Positions 34,869 to 48,870 of a DNA stretch of 64,000 nucleotides are shown here, piece after piece. Numbering within the stretch: the first letter of the stretch is position 1; each line of letters opens with the position of its first letter. The stretch is taken from contig JAMXBB010000009.1 of NCBI GenBank assembly GCA_024138015.1, forward strand, positions 92,066,815-92,130,814, given 5' to 3'. The position numbers were made by a program, and so were the translations under genes. A model generated the notes under the pieces. That model was given only the letters and a program-made list of their open reading frames with translations. It had not been told where the DNA came from and ran no database searches. The DNA comes from Lumnitzera littorea. Taxonomy: Eukaryota; Streptophyta; Magnoliopsida; Myrtales; Combretaceae.

Positions 34869-35874
34869 TAACACCTTAGCGTTTAACATCGAGCAAAAGT
34901 GGGCTTATGTTAATTACTATTTCTGACAATGAGAAGAGAGCATACATAGTTTATACGAAAATAATTTTCATTAAAATGAACATAACTCTTATTCGCTATT
35001 ACAATCTTGTCTACCACATTCATTAATTAAAATCTACGTTATAGTAGAGTTTTTCTTTTCATCAATGTATCTATAAAAAGTAACTATAAAAATGTTACCC
35101 GTGTTTTCATATTTTTTTAATTTATTATCACGTTCTTCACATTTTGTGTTATTTCCTATTATCTGACCATTAGTTATTGATTAAATATAATTTTGTGATG
35201 TGTATGCTTTCTTGCAAGATACCCTAAAGTGACTTTTACCTTACTCAAAAGCCATAAATTAGACAAAATGTTACACTGTAGAAGTTTTAATTTAGATTTT
35301 AAGTATCACATACCATTTTTAACCAAGTATTGGTTCAACGGTGGACAACATAGGTTATGATTGTAAAAAGACTAAGTAGATCAATAAATTATAAAAGCAT
35401 AAAAAATAGAGATGACGTTATTATAATTTATGCTTAAATTATAACAATGTAAGAAATACGAAAATGGTTTTTCCCCATAGAAGCGCACACCCAAGTCAAT
35501 CCATATAGTTGCTTTTTCTGAGAATCTTAAAATGTTGGTAGTAATGAGGGGAACATAAGTTGAAAAGAAATGAAAGAAGGAGGTGCTCCAGTGACTATAC
35601 CTTCTGTCATTTAGCCTTTGACACTCTTCAGACATCACTCAGTGCGCGACGTGGAAGGAGCAATTGCATTTTATTTTTATTATTATTATTTTAAACCTCT
35701 TTTTCCCCAGTACAGAGATGGTGTACAAATTGACAGATGGAATGGCTGTTTTTTCCTTTAATCCATCTTTCTCGGAAAGCCTACAGAAAGATGTGTATAA
35801 ATTACGGAAAGGTCGGAGAAGTGCAATATCAGTTCTCAATTGTTTTCAATATTTAATGTAGTCATAAAAACTAT

Positions 35875-35908
<34 letters not shown>

Positions 35909-35912
35909 AGTA
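35875..35912. repeat. (TA)n(TG)n microsatellite
   Basis: A run of alternating T and A changes into alternating T and G without a break, followed by more tatat-rich sequence to about 35960. Compound microsatellites of this kind are common and usually polymorphic. Confidence 0.9.
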
Positions 35913-37937
35913 TATCTGCGTGCAAGCATGTGCATTTATATATATTTATACATATAATATTAAACATAAAAGCCATTGTAAATGTCATTATTACATAATT
36001 GCATAAATATAGATATTCTAAAAAGATAAATTAGGCTCAAATTCCCATTTCTTAAGTTGTAATATATAATTTAAAAAGAAAAGAAAATATATATATCATT
36101 ATGGAAAACACTTTATCGGACATTGCAACTTTATAATCCTTTTTATCAAAATTTTTAAATCTTTTCTAGAAAGTGGGAAATATGGACAAAGTGCACATAA
36201 AATAGATGTTAGAAAAATGTGGGGAAGAAATATGCTATTTAAGGACATATAAATGCAATCATTTTAAGAGTTCTATAAATTCTACACTAAGTTTGTTAAG
36301 GATATCATAATTATCCAAAGATAAAACCAAGTGAACCTTAAGAATTGGTGAGTATGAGAAAGAAGAATGTCTATAAAAATATTGAATAAATTGTATAAAA
36401 ATGTCTATAAAAATAAATATATAAACAAAGATCATTTCTTTTAACATTCATGTATTACAACTCTTCCAAAGTACACAATAATTGGAATTGCCGATGAAAG
36501 TTCTATTATTAGATGGTTCGGAATTGGTACATAAAATTTACGACAATCATAAAAGTTATCCAATTGAGCCTGAATTTTGTGATGAAGTTAAAAAAAATAG
36601 TGAAAGTACCCCTATGAGTTTGGATTTAGTAAAATAAAATAATGAAATATCACATCTGTAGAATATATGTATATATTAGTTATTTATCAGGAACATGCAA
36701 AATAAATTTTGATAATTAACAAATAACTAGAGATAAATTATATGTATATTAAAAATTATAAAATGACATGAATAATATTTAGAAGTGTTTATTTATATTA
36801 ATTGTATTTTTACACGTGTATATATTCATCTGAAATTACCTAAAACACCTAAAATATACTAAAATATATCAAAATAACTAAAGAAAATTACTAAAAATTA
36901 TAGAAAAATGAGGTGACAAGCAACAACACTATTCTTAGGCATGGCTATGTAGAGCATAGGTTTGGAATAAATTAGGACACCTAATGATCTTAAAAAGGAG
37001 GAAAACCATGCACTTGGAAACTCAAAATTCCCTAACCGATCAAGCATCTCTATTTAAGTAAATCAACCCTTTTAGAAATGATTTTGCTTCATTTGGAGTC
37101 TAGGAAAAATAAGAGCACACTTAGAACAAGTTTAGCAAATTTTCTTAAAAAATTAGAATAAAAATAGTACAAATTGGGAAGTTTAGGGATTTAAGGCTAC
37201 AAAACTAAGTTGAAAACAAACCAAGGCCAAAGTTTCAAGGGACACCTTATACTTAGGATGGCCAACAAAGAGGTGGTGGTCGATGATCGTTGAGATGGCG
37301 ATTTCTAGTAAATTTCCAAAATTGGTTCAATTATCATTAATTGTTAAAAATAGTAAATTAAGTCCAAAAATTATGAAAAACTATATTCTAGCATATATTT
37401 ATGTGTAAATGACAAATTAAAAAGTTGTTTATGAATTGAATTAAAGACCTTGAATATACAAAATGTAGTTAGGTAGACTTCCAAGAATCAATCAAAAGAT
37501 ATTCTAAGGACTTTTGAGTAAATTGCAATAAAGGGATGAATCATAAGATAAATTAGAGAAGGAAGCATAGACTAGCTAAAGTTAATAAAAAGTGACCTAA
37601 AACCTAAATAACTAAGTATAATAGAGCTTAAAACTAAATTTAACAAACTAAGATATAGTAAAATAGTACATATAATAAGTGTATAAACACTAAAAAGTTA
37701 TTTATATTTTAGGAAACTGAGGCAAAGATATATCACTAGTTGCACTTAATTAAGCAAGTCCAAATAAGTTTGGGATCAATATGTAATTGTATTTCGGAGT
37801 ATTATTTTATAATACTTAAATGCTTAAGGTTATACTTGTTTGTGCATGTAAGTAGCTTACTTGTATGCATGCTTAAAGATCTCTAATCATGATTGTACAC
37901 TACTTGAATGCTATGCTAAATTGTAATTGGTTAAGCT

Positions 37938-40900
37938 TGTAGACTCTGTTGATTTAACCTTCTAAACATGGTGTTGGACTCGAGTATCATAGATATTTTC
38001 TTAAGTCGACAAGACCACATAAAATGAAAATCGACTAAAATTTTAAACTCAGAACTTAAAACAAACTTAAAAGGCCTTATTATACAATTTGAAAACCTTA
38101 ATCATGCAAGAAAACCCCAATCCCTACATACGTATACTTTTAAAAATGTAAACCTAAACTTAAAAGAAACTGTAAATATCAAATCATAAAAATTTTTAAA
38201 ACTCTATAAAATTATCTTAATGCTTGAAAAGCTATAAATTAATAAAATTATCAATAATTTTGCGAAATCATATAAAACTAATAACGAACGAATAAAGGAT
38301 TATTTCAAATAATAATAAATAACAAAATTAAGCTAGTTAAAGGAATAAATTAATAAATTTACAAAAATTATTTTACTTATATACATAAGTAGCCTCATAA
38401 TATGTATATATATATATATATATATAAATATATTATTGAGCAATTTCTTTCCTTTTTTTAATCTATGGTGTATATATATATATATATGTTGCATAATAAA
38501 GCGGTGATCCTAAATAATTAAGCTAATTGAATCTTAAGCTCCTAAGTATAAGTCAATTACTTCCGAATTGGTGAAAAACCCTAAAACGTACTTAAACTCA
38601 CTTGAATCCTAAAACCTGAGATAATCAAGGACTTATGACACTAAATAAATAATTAAAAATATAATTTCAATAAATTTTATTCAACTCTAAAAAATTCTAA
38701 AATTTCTTAAAAGGTAAATTACAACCTACAAATTAATTTGAGAACCAAACTCTAAAGGAATTTCATATAAGATAATTCCCTTATTTTCACTTATAAGCCA
38801 TGTTACATATGGATAAGTTGTAAACCTTACTTTCTAGCGGACTTGTGATTCAACTAAAAATACTTCCCAAATATTCCTAAGGATAAACTAAGCTAAGAAT
38901 TCAAGTTTGCATTTAAACACAAATTTAATTTTCCAATTCTAAAGTCTATTATCGATAAAACTTGACTATGAGAACTACGGACTCTAAGTCACTCAAAACC
39001 TTAAACCCTAAAACAATTAAGGACTTATAACCCGAAGCGACTAATCGATAATTTAATTTGAATAATTTTATTCAACTAATTTTCATAATTTTATAAGAAT
39101 TAAATCATAACATACAAATCAATTTAAAAAACAAACTCCAAAAGAATTTCATATAAGACAATCATTTTACCTTCATGCATAAGACTTGTGCATATAAATA
39201 AGTAAATCAACCAATCACCTTAAATATCTTATCAATTGAAAGTTGGAATCATTTATCGATTGATAACTTGTCAAAAACTAGTGATAAGACACTTTTCTTA
39301 TCACCCTTCACTTATACTACATATGGATAAATTATCACATTATTTTATGTGTTCAACTTTTAACTAAGTGACAAGACAACTCAATGCCCAAAGAGGACAC
39401 CTTATGGCTAGTTGAGAAGAGAGCCTAAGGAAGGTCATGCCTTATTAACTTTTAATCATTTAATTGTCTTACACATCTATTATTTACCCCTTAATGCTTA
39501 CATCATCTAGTCTTGTCAAAAAGTTAGCATTTGTGCATATTAAAAAATAACCAATTAAAGCTTCTTGAACACACTTCTCCTCCTATTCAAAAATCTGCCA
39601 CTCTCTCCCTTTTTCACTCTTAATTTCACTTCCTTTTGTCTCACTTTAAACACAAATCAAAAGAATAAACCTAATCCCACAAAACCCTACATTGCCGCCA
39701 CCCTTTTTGCATCATAACTCATGGTACAAAATCTTGATTTTATTGCCTCCTTTTGTTAATTTCAAAAACCACTTTTAGGAACTTTAAAATATCTCTAAAA
39801 ACCCACTTCAAAGATCAAGACCTTAGCTTTCAAAATAACTTACAAGAAGAGGAAGGAAGACAACGAGCTAAGAGGATACTTAGTTGCACCATCACCTTGT
39901 TTTCACTTTGAGGACGAGTAAGTTGTTTCTTTGTGTTAGTGGTTTAGTATTACATATTAGGAGAACATGTTTTCATGAAGATATTAAACATGATCATAAG
40001 ATGATAAAATAGCTAGACCACCTTAAGAAGTAATCTTGTGAACCCTTTTACATGAAAGTTGAAATATGAGCATGTTAAGTTGGTGTTATGTAAAGATATA
40101 TGTTTAACACATAGAATGGAAGATTTTAAGTTAAGAAAATCATGAAATGTGTACATGAATGAGGGGACTTCATACTAGACATGGAGTGTATGTGAGTCAT
40201 TTAGATATTATTTCCATTTCTATTAAGTTAAAGATGCTCAAACTTAGCCTTAGGTAAAGGAAAATCCATTACATGAAGCTTTTATGAAGAAACCAACCTT
40301 GTGAGATATCAACTACGATATGGAAGTTGTGATAAATATGAGATCTACTATTTTCATGTAAAGTATGAGCTAAGTAATCATCACATAGAAGAGAATTTAA
40401 GTTAAGATTTGAATATAAGTAAACTAGGTTCATGATCTAACCCTTAAACTTAAGGAAATGATGAAACAAGTTGAAAAACCAAGTAAGAACCCCTTGGATT
40501 CATCATGACCAGATCTGGAACATAAGTAAAAGTCACTTAAAAATATGATAAAACCAAGTGAACAAAGTGAAAAGATCAACCAAAGCAAGTATAGCAAGTA
40601 TACAAAGCCTAAAACTCAAAACCGAGCTTAAAACTCTCAAAACGAGCCTAGAACTCTAAGTTAGACCTTCATTAAAATTCTGACTAGCACTTTAAAATAT
40701 TAAGAAAGGTTATTTTGAAGCTTACAAGAAGTCCACCTAAGATTCCATAAGGCCAACAAAGTCACTGACTTTAATTTGAACAAAAAACATGCTCATTTAA
40801 TAACTTAAGCCCACATAAAAGCCCAAAGAGTTATTGTTAGCACTAAGAGTGTAAACTAAAGTTGAAAATTTGATCTTAAGGAGTATTTTAAGTTTGGAAT

Positions 40901-42588
40901 AAAGTCCTAAGCCTAAGCTTAAAGAATTTCCCAAGTTATCAAAATGCCTAAAAGCACCTGAATCATGAGGATTGCTATTGTTCTGACTTATGGGTAGTTT
41001 TGCTTACCTCATCATGAAAATATAACCTCACCACATTAAAGTACACTAAAAAACGATGACGATTGACTATAAGATCATAAAAATTAGATTTAAAACGAGA
41101 AAGTTATACACGATTGAACTTTTAAGTAAAATTAGGAAAAAATTATGAAACCAAGTCAAAAGTATAGCTTAAAGGGTTTTAGCTTAGTTTTCTAAGTTTT
41201 ATTTCAAATCCTTATAGTATTGTATTTGCGATGTCTAGAGGACCTGGCTTTCGAAGATAACTTAACCTCGAATTATTTTGATTGATCTGCATGGTTGAGT
41301 GAGTAAATTCCCGATAATTCTTTACTTGATTTTGTTTGTAGAGTAGATGTACCTAAACTTATATATATATATATAAATTGGATGCTTGTGGGATTTAGGA
41401 AATGCATGTGTATGAATTTTTGAATGAATGCTATGGCTTGTTAATTATATAATAATGGGAATTGTTGTGATAATTTGTACCTGCAAGTGTATGGAATGAA
41501 ATTGTCTGATCACCTTAAAAAATCGGATTAACTATCTATATGATTAAGAAATAAGATGAATCATGCATTCCCCATAATTGCATTCGAATAACACTGACTG
41601 CCGCTTCATGCAGAAGATGGAAAAGGGACTTATAGGAGGACGATCCTCCTGTAGGATTAGACACTAGCTATATCATCATTTTTATTGAGTCTCTATTCTA
41701 AGCTAATAGGCTTATTAGGCACCGAGAGACGCCAACCGTCGGTGAGGGTCCATGTCTTATGGCTTCTACTTAGGGCGTATGTTTGTGGACTACGGAGGCT
41801 CCTATACCGCTAGACTTGAGATTTTGAAAATACTATTTGTTGTTTGGAAAGAAAGTATATTATATACAATCTACGTATATATATATACATATATATATAT
41901 GGTTTTGTTTTTGACTTAAGCACAATAGTGCAAATGAATTAAAACCTAAGGTCTAGAACTCGGATTTCGGTTTGGGTCAATTAATTATCTCTAAACCCTG
42001 ACTACAGGGGACGTAATTGTAAGTCATATGCAGTTTCTAGGCCACTACATGTGTTGTTTGGCATACTGATTGTTTGTGCATTTATATGATTGTACATATA
42101 ATAAATTTTGCCATGCGGTATTGAGAAAAGTATTTATCTCACTAGGTGTAAGCTTGTACCCCGACAATTCTTTTCCTTAGGGTTGATTGATAGTTGGGAT
42201 AGGGATAGGAACTGAGTGCAGAGTGCTGCCATTGAATAAGTATGATGAAAAGCTTGTGTAGTTAATTTGGATTGCTCTAGAAAATGACTAATATCTCAAT
42301 TAAGTTTAGTATCTTTAGTAAGTTTAGAATTTTTTGGAATTTTCTATCTTATTTCACTATTTTGGTAGGGGATACCGATTCTCTGTGATTCTAAGGAATT
42401 GTGGAAAAATAGATATCTGTAATTATTTATATTATATAATGAGTTAATAAACTAAAATTGAAGACCCTAGCAAATAACTATTTAAAGTTTTGCAATCTCT
42501 AACTTGCAAGGCGATTTTCTTATCATGGGTACACATGTGATATGGAAATTTTAGGCAATATGACTAAGCTCCTCCTAGGGTCATTATA
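37938..42588 (-). mobile_element. T3c: 4.65-kb solo LTR, TSD AAGCT
   Basis: Flanked by an exact AAGCT duplication (37933-37937 and 42589-42593). Read on the minus strand it starts TATAATGACCCTAGG and ends GAGTCTACA. It shows every T3 landmark in order with a single beta-type 2-kb unit (about 40860 down to 38830), a partial unit and the tail. No second LTR or internal coding region is present, so it is a solo LTR left by recombination. It is the best guide to the normal LTR length of the family. It includes (TA)n runs at about 38400-38490 and 41870-41900. Confidence 0.88.
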
Positions 42589-42593
42589 AAGCT

Positions 42594-43496
42594 ACTGGAA
42601 TTGATTAGCCACCCTTAAACTAAACTTAATTATATTAGACATGAAAACTTAATAGAACTTGCAGTGCAACCTAATAGGAGACTATTAAGATTCTTTGACT
42701 GCATACCAACCCTTTTGAAAGAGATAGCTGAAATGATCCCTTTTTCATTCTTAGTTAAACTAAGTACTAGAGGTTAGGGCAAGGTTAAAGACGTTGGTTC
42801 GAAGGTAGTAACAGGAGAAGAAACATCTTTATTGCATAAGCTTGGGTTTGTTTGTGAGCTATTTCATACGCATGAAACCCCTTAAACCCGGATTAAAGTG
42901 GGTGAAATTTCTCTAATCTTACGACAGACCGAAAAAGTCATGTAATTGCATTTGTTTTGTTGCATTGCCTTTATGTAACTGTTTGAAAACCTTGTTTATG
43001 CTTATCGTATATATCTTTTGCAAGTATTGACTCGAATGGTGTTATAACTACACTGAGGTTAGTTGTAACTAGGAACTAGGGTATGAAGATAGGGAAACTG
43101 AAGATTGACTAAACTTTTAAAGCTTTTGATGTCATCTTTTGAACTTTTGGATCTAAACTAAGTAAATATCTAAGCAAACTATGTTTAAGATCATGTAATT
43201 AGTACTTTAATAATCTCGACTATAATATATATGTTTTAAAGACTTTCGCTGGTTTATTAATAACCTCATGTGAATTGTTTACTTTAAAGTAGGTTGGTTG
43301 TGGATGCATTATGTAAATTAAGTCTATGATAGTGGTTATGAGGTTAGCTTTCATCTTAAGATGTAATAGGAATAAACTCTTCGGACTAGTCACATGCAAC
43401 CGAGTGAGAGGACTACAAGGACTCACATAGAGAATATTAGCTTGAGACCCCATTTAAGAAGAGAATTCCTATTCTAATCTCCCTCTTTTACACTAT
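42594..43496. other. Unclassified sequence between T3c and T4
   Basis: No protein motif or RNA gene is recognisable. It is probably the continuation of whatever older sequence T3c inserted into, but could not be matched to 34706-37932. Confidence 0.35.
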
Positions 43497-44676
43497 TGTT
43501 GACCTAAGTGCTAGGCTCTCACAAGTACCAACATAGTTTCCAAGCTGCCAAGCAATCATGCCAACATGCCAAGCATGCATACCGAGTAGCCATACTTATT
43601 GCCAAGCTCATACCATGATCTAGGCAACTCCTAAGCCAACCAATATCAGACCTCTATCCAAGCTAAGTTGTTGAGGCATCCGACCTATAAAGGGTTAGAA
43701 TGTCCTTCAGTACCTAAGCTCTGACCTAAACCAGACATGGTCAGCTCTAACTATTGATTTTCTTCTAACCTCGTCCGAGCATAATCTTCTAATTACCAAC
43801 TGGCCTTAGAATTCATTTCAGCTTAGCTAACCACATTCTAACCCTCCAATCACCTCTTGACATGTGTCTTCTAGCACATTATTCTAGAATGATTATCTAC
43901 TTTTTCATACAGTGTATCATTTGCTATTTTTACCCCATTTAAGAATATTTTATGAATCTTTTGTACATTATCAATTTTGTCTTTTCCTTATTTAGTGTAA
44001 ACCTAATTGAAGTTATATAAATACCTTGCTTCCTTGTACATAAACAATAGATTGCATATATTGATTATTACAAGTCTTCTTTCCTGAGTAACCTTAGAGT
44101 TCTCATTTATTTCTTAACGTTTATTTACTTTTTTTAGCAAGGAGTAGTGGCAAGTAACCCTATAGTTTGGATCAGTAAGTCACATCCGACGAATTATAAG
44201 CCAAGTAGAATTAGTTGGTGTATCATATTCGATCGAGAGTTGCTTAGATTTGCTAACCCCTTTTATTTTCTTTTTGTTCATGTTTGCTGCGATACTTCTT
44301 TGTGTATATGATCTTGAAAACACATTAAGATGGCTTATAGGTGGGACTATTATGACTCTACTACTTCGAAACGTGACAGTTAATAGATTTTTCATGACAT
44401 AAGCCCCCTAAACCAAATCGAGTAGCCCAAAAGACTTAGGCTAAGCTTTAACAAGCCTAGTTTAGGGATAACTTAACCTCATCTCGTATATATAAGAGAT
44501 GAAGCTCCTAGGTATGAGACTTTACTTTTCTCTCTCTTTGCTCCTTAGGATTTTCTTTCCCTTTTCACCTCTACTAATTTAAGTATTAGAGTGGTTATGC
44601 CAGAGCATACACTAGTGCTCCTCGTAGATGTGTTTTGTCTTCTAGATGATTGGATAATGGAGCATACCCATCAACA
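43497..44676 (+). repeat. T4 5' LTR (start uncertain)
   Basis: The right end is well placed at ...catcaaca, before the primer-binding site. Candidate promoter boxes are TATATAAATA at 44014-44023 and tatatataag near 44490. The start at 43497 (TGTTGACC) is only a guess because the matching right copy is rearranged. Sequence similar to its last 300 bp occurs at 52590-52831. Confidence 0.45.
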
Positions 44677-44697
44677 TTGGCATCGTCTGTGGAAAGG
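44677..44697 (+). other. T4 primer-binding site
   Basis: ttggcatcgtctgtggaaa follows the LTR end directly. It is close to the TTGGCGCCGTCTGTGGGAA site well known from plant Ty3 elements of the Tat branch, with CGCC changed to CATC. This fixes element orientation as plus. Confidence 0.65.
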
Positions 44698-45923
44698 CAT
44701 AAGCGGGCACTGATGGCCCTTTTTAGCACCATAGCTATGGGGTAAACCCTGCCTCTTATATAACATTTTAGAGTCCATAGGTGAGTTTGCAATGGTGCCC
44801 ATAGCAAAAAAGAGGGGTACAAGACAAGAACTTACTAAGAGGTAATCTATTTTAATATTTTTCTTATCCAAGTACACTTAAGTTAGAAGTTTTGATGGAA
44901 TTTGGTGCACTTGTACTTGTGTGACCTTAAGGAGAAAATAGAAAGTCTATGCACACTCCATTGAAGAACATATAAGAGATTACATATCAATTCATGCATT
45001 TAGCATAATAGACATTAAAGCAACGATTTATCTGTTCTTCATGTCCAAGTAGTCCATGGTAGAGCTATTGCTGACAGCGTACCCAAGCCTCATACAGTAG
45101 CCTCGTACTTTAAAATCCAAACAAGACCGAAGCTTTATAGGTATGCAGATATAGGTTCGAGCAAGAAAAAAGGTCAAGCCGAGCTATCTACTCGAGCTAC
45201 TTCATTGGCATGTAGATGAAGAATAGGAATGCTATTTCAAAAGGTTTTCAAACTCCAAAACTCCAATATTCTATGGGTAGAATGTGAAGATAGGCTTATA
45301 GCTCAACTTATCAAAGCACAAAAGAACGCTTTCCTGTCTGCAATGGACAAATTCTTGTTAAGAAGAAATCAACAAGAAGATAAAATTATCTAAGTTGAGC
45401 TTCTGCAATCGGTCAAGCAAAGCCAGAGTGTGAGCTTCGAGTAGTTCCCTATACAATAGCTCCGAGCTTTGATGGATCCCATACGAGTTGGAGAGCTTCT
45501 TCAAGCTTACTCCACTTAAATGCCAAGCTTTAAGCTATCCACAACAACTCATGCTGAAGTACAGGCAACAAAGTGGAGCAGTCCACTTAAAGGCAACAAA
45601 AATAATAGCAACAGTTGAGCTAAATTGCAGCACGAAAATGCTGTGATCCGAGCATCATCGGAGTTGAGTCGTCTACAGGAGCAATAAAATCCGATGTTGA
45701 CCTCACCTTTCTTTCAACAACTTGAGCGGTTGCATAATGGCTCCTTGGATAACTAAGTTAAGGTGATGTGGCTAAGCTTTGTAGCAATACCATGGCCAAA
45801 CTTTATGGGCCTAAAATAGAGCTTAAGGTTTCCATCTTCATCAACTTCTCCTAACTCCACTTATTAAGCTTCAGTGGTAGCTTGCAAGGACACATGGGCT
45901 ATCCTACAAAATAGCACATTAGC
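44698..45923 (+). other. T4 internal region, left part
   Basis: About 1.2 kb with no recognisable gag. Short minus-strand frames at 44595-44877 overlap the LTR end and are not supported. Confidence 0.35.
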
Positions 45924-47859
45924 TGTCATGACCCTAAAAGGGGCCTACTAAGATTATCTAAAATTTTCATATCATGTGTGTACTTATGATTTGAAAATTA
46001 TCTTGCAAGTTAGAGATTGCAAGATTCTAAACAATTAGTTACTAAAGTTTTTTATTTATTTATTCATTCTTAATTTAATTAACTTACGACCACATATATA
46101 TGACTATGGATATCCGATAAGCTACAGTCCATCAGAACCATAAAGAATCGGTATTCCTTACTAAACAATAAGATTAAGTAATAAAGTTCTAAAACTCAAA
46201 CTTACTAAATTCACAAAATTTAAATGTAGTATTAATAATTATATATATAATAATTCAAATGAACCATACAGTCTGTCTTCAGATTCTAACTTCTATGCAT
46301 CTCGACGTTGGCACTCAACTCTCAGTTCTCAACCTATGCTCGTTCATCTAGTAACTTGCAAGAGAAAACTATTGAGGAGTAAGCTACAAGAGCTTAGTGA
46401 GTTATCTCTCATACTATACCAGCAAACAAGTTATCAAACAGTTTATTACCAAACATATGAATGTATGAACAAGCAGTATGCCAAACAGTATATATGCAGT
46501 TGATCGATGTTGCATACAACATCGGATTTAACGCTTTCTGAAGTAAAGGTTAGAGATACATCAACACCAATCACAACTAGGCTCTAGCACTTGGGTTTTT
46601 AACCTTATATAATTATATATATATATAAATTCTCTGTTTCACAAAATAGGTATTTATTTCCAACAGTCAATAGTATACAAATATCCAGTTCTAGCGGTGA
46701 GATGGCCCCTGCAGTCCATGCTTACACCCTACAACGGTGGTCTCTAGATGCAACCCCCAGCCACCCACAGTTAGTGTCTCCAGTACCAGTAGAACTCGCG
46801 AGCCAAAGGTAGGGTCTTGTTGTATCAATGCTTCTGTACTGTACTAATCAAATCATGTGGGAATCCATTTCTCCAAAGCCTTCATTACCAACCGCGTAAG
46901 GTAACGGTTAGAACATTATATGCAATGTTCATACTCTAAGTATGATCCATTTAATTTTAGTTGAGTTGAATATGATTAAGTCAATTTACGAGGTGGTCAA
47001 AAATTATCAACAAATCATTTAAATTATGCAACAATCAATTATATAACAAAATCTTCAACTATCATATTTAATAGTATTTTGCATAGTAATCAATCAATAT
47101 CAGTCATATACATAACCTGAACCCCCATGCATCAAGTTATTAATATTTAATTCATGTGGACTAATTACAAGTACAAAATAAGTATAAGGTTATCGAAAGT
47201 ACTCACTTGGTTATCAATGATGTTAGGGATTGTAATAGTCCAAAGATAGGTTGGTCTTGATCTTATGATCACCTAACATTAGGGGGAATATAGAAAGTAG
47301 TAAGTTTGGGAATTAAATAATTAAACTAGCATGCTAAATCGTACTGTTTACTTAAATCGGTTATTAATTCACACGAAATCATCGATTGAAGCTTTTTATC
47401 AAATCGTGTATAACTTTTTCGTTTTAACTTGAATCGTTATGAACTTATAGCTCATTTTGATCATTTTCGAGTGTATTTTCTCGTAATGAAATCCATTTTA
47501 TACGTTGTGACTCGTCGTTTGAACTGTGATATAAAAATATCACAAAATTTATTATTTTAATTTAAAAAGTTATAAAATTTTAATTTCAGCTTTTTCTTAT
47601 TATATTTACGATTTAATAATTAGTTAAATCGTATAATTGATAATTTTCTTATTTTAGGCCTATTTTACTATAATTACCTATTTTTACTTATTTTTGAGAT
47701 TTTAGAGTTATTAATTTAATTTTTTTTACTTTATTAATTAATTATTATTATTAATTACGAAAATTAATTAATTTATAACAAATGGTAACGTGGCAACACG
47801 TGAGAGTGCCACGTGTCAAGTTTGCACATTCTCCCAAATTTTTCATTATTTTCTATTTT

Positions 47860-48690
47860 ATTATATATATATATTATCTTACTTTATTTATTAATTTGTT
47901 ATTATAATATTCTGTATACTCCATTTGATTATGCTCTCATTTTTACGTATATGTCACTATTCATATATGTACATTTACACGTATATGATGCATTATGTAT
48001 TAAATATACTATATACGTATATATATACTAAAATACAAATATTATTAATAATATGTATATATATACCTACATGTCAACAACATAATTATATAAAAATTTC
48101 GTATACTTGGAAATTATTAAGTATATATACATATTATTATGCGCATACATGTATATACTTTATTAAAATTATTGAGTACATATATATTCATAAATTTCAT
48201 AAATTAAACATACTAAGTATAAATATACATATGTATACTTATTATTATACACATACACACACACTCATATATATATATATATATATAATACGAAATAGAT
48301 ATACATACATACATACACATATATATATACGGAATTGTATAATACATGTATCTACATATTACACACTAAAATAAATATTATGTACATATACTCCTTTATA
48401 TATATATATCTACGCATATATATATATATACATTATTAATTAAGTAAAATACTAAATAAATATACATGTATATAAAGGAAATATTTGGTATACATGCATA
48501 TACTATACGAGTATTCCTACATATGTCATCTATAAGATACTAATTAGACATACATATATAATACACACATACATATGTACAAGAATACATGTATAGAAAA
48601 ATATACATACTATACTACTATTTATATCTATATATGTATACTGTATATTAGATATATATACTCACTCCTAAATACATATGTACAAAAGAA
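47860..48690. repeat. AT-rich cryptic simple sequence in T3d
   Basis: Long stretch dominated by tatata, acatacat and tatgta motifs with no fixed unit. Open frames inside it (47813-48031, 47925-48374) are Ile/Tyr/Thr/His-rich translations of the tract and not genes. Confidence 0.8.
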
Positions 48691-48711
48691 ATAATTAACT
48701 TACCTAAATTC

Positions 48712-48870
48712 CTTTTTTTTTTTTTGTTTTTCCTCTTCTTCTTCTTCTTCTTCTTAGTCTTGCTTGGTTTTCCTTCTTCTTTTCTTTGTTTCGATTCTTG
48801 GTTTGCTTTCTTTTCCTTTTTTTTTTTCCCCTAGATTTCTTCTTCTTTTTTGGCATGAGGATCAGCAAAA
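48712..48870. repeat. Pyrimidine tract with (CTT)n
   Basis: T-run followed by a cttcttcttcttctt array and further C/T-rich sequence to about 48855. A complementary purine-rich tract occurs downstream at about 49048-49130, so the two could pair as an imperfect inverted repeat. Confidence 0.75.

Larger units (their letters stand above)
34706..37937. other. Spacer DNA between T1 and T3c, no supported gene
   Basis: Mostly AT-rich, unclassified sequence. It contains the tRNA-like patch at 34815-34868, a less AT-rich block at about 35450-35850 and a microsatellite at 35875-35912. A minus-strand LTR-like start (tgaggtgaca, ending at 36918) was seen but no partner end was found. Likely ancient transposon debris. 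Confidence 0.4.

Noticed and set aside
36700..36918. Minus-strand LTR start (TGTCACCTCATTTTTC)
   Set aside because: Resembles the T2 LTR start, but no partner LTR, terminal end or TSD could be found, so it is not listed as an element.
47925..48374. 149-codon open frame
   Set aside because: Entirely within AT simple sequence; Ile/Tyr/His-rich with no motif.
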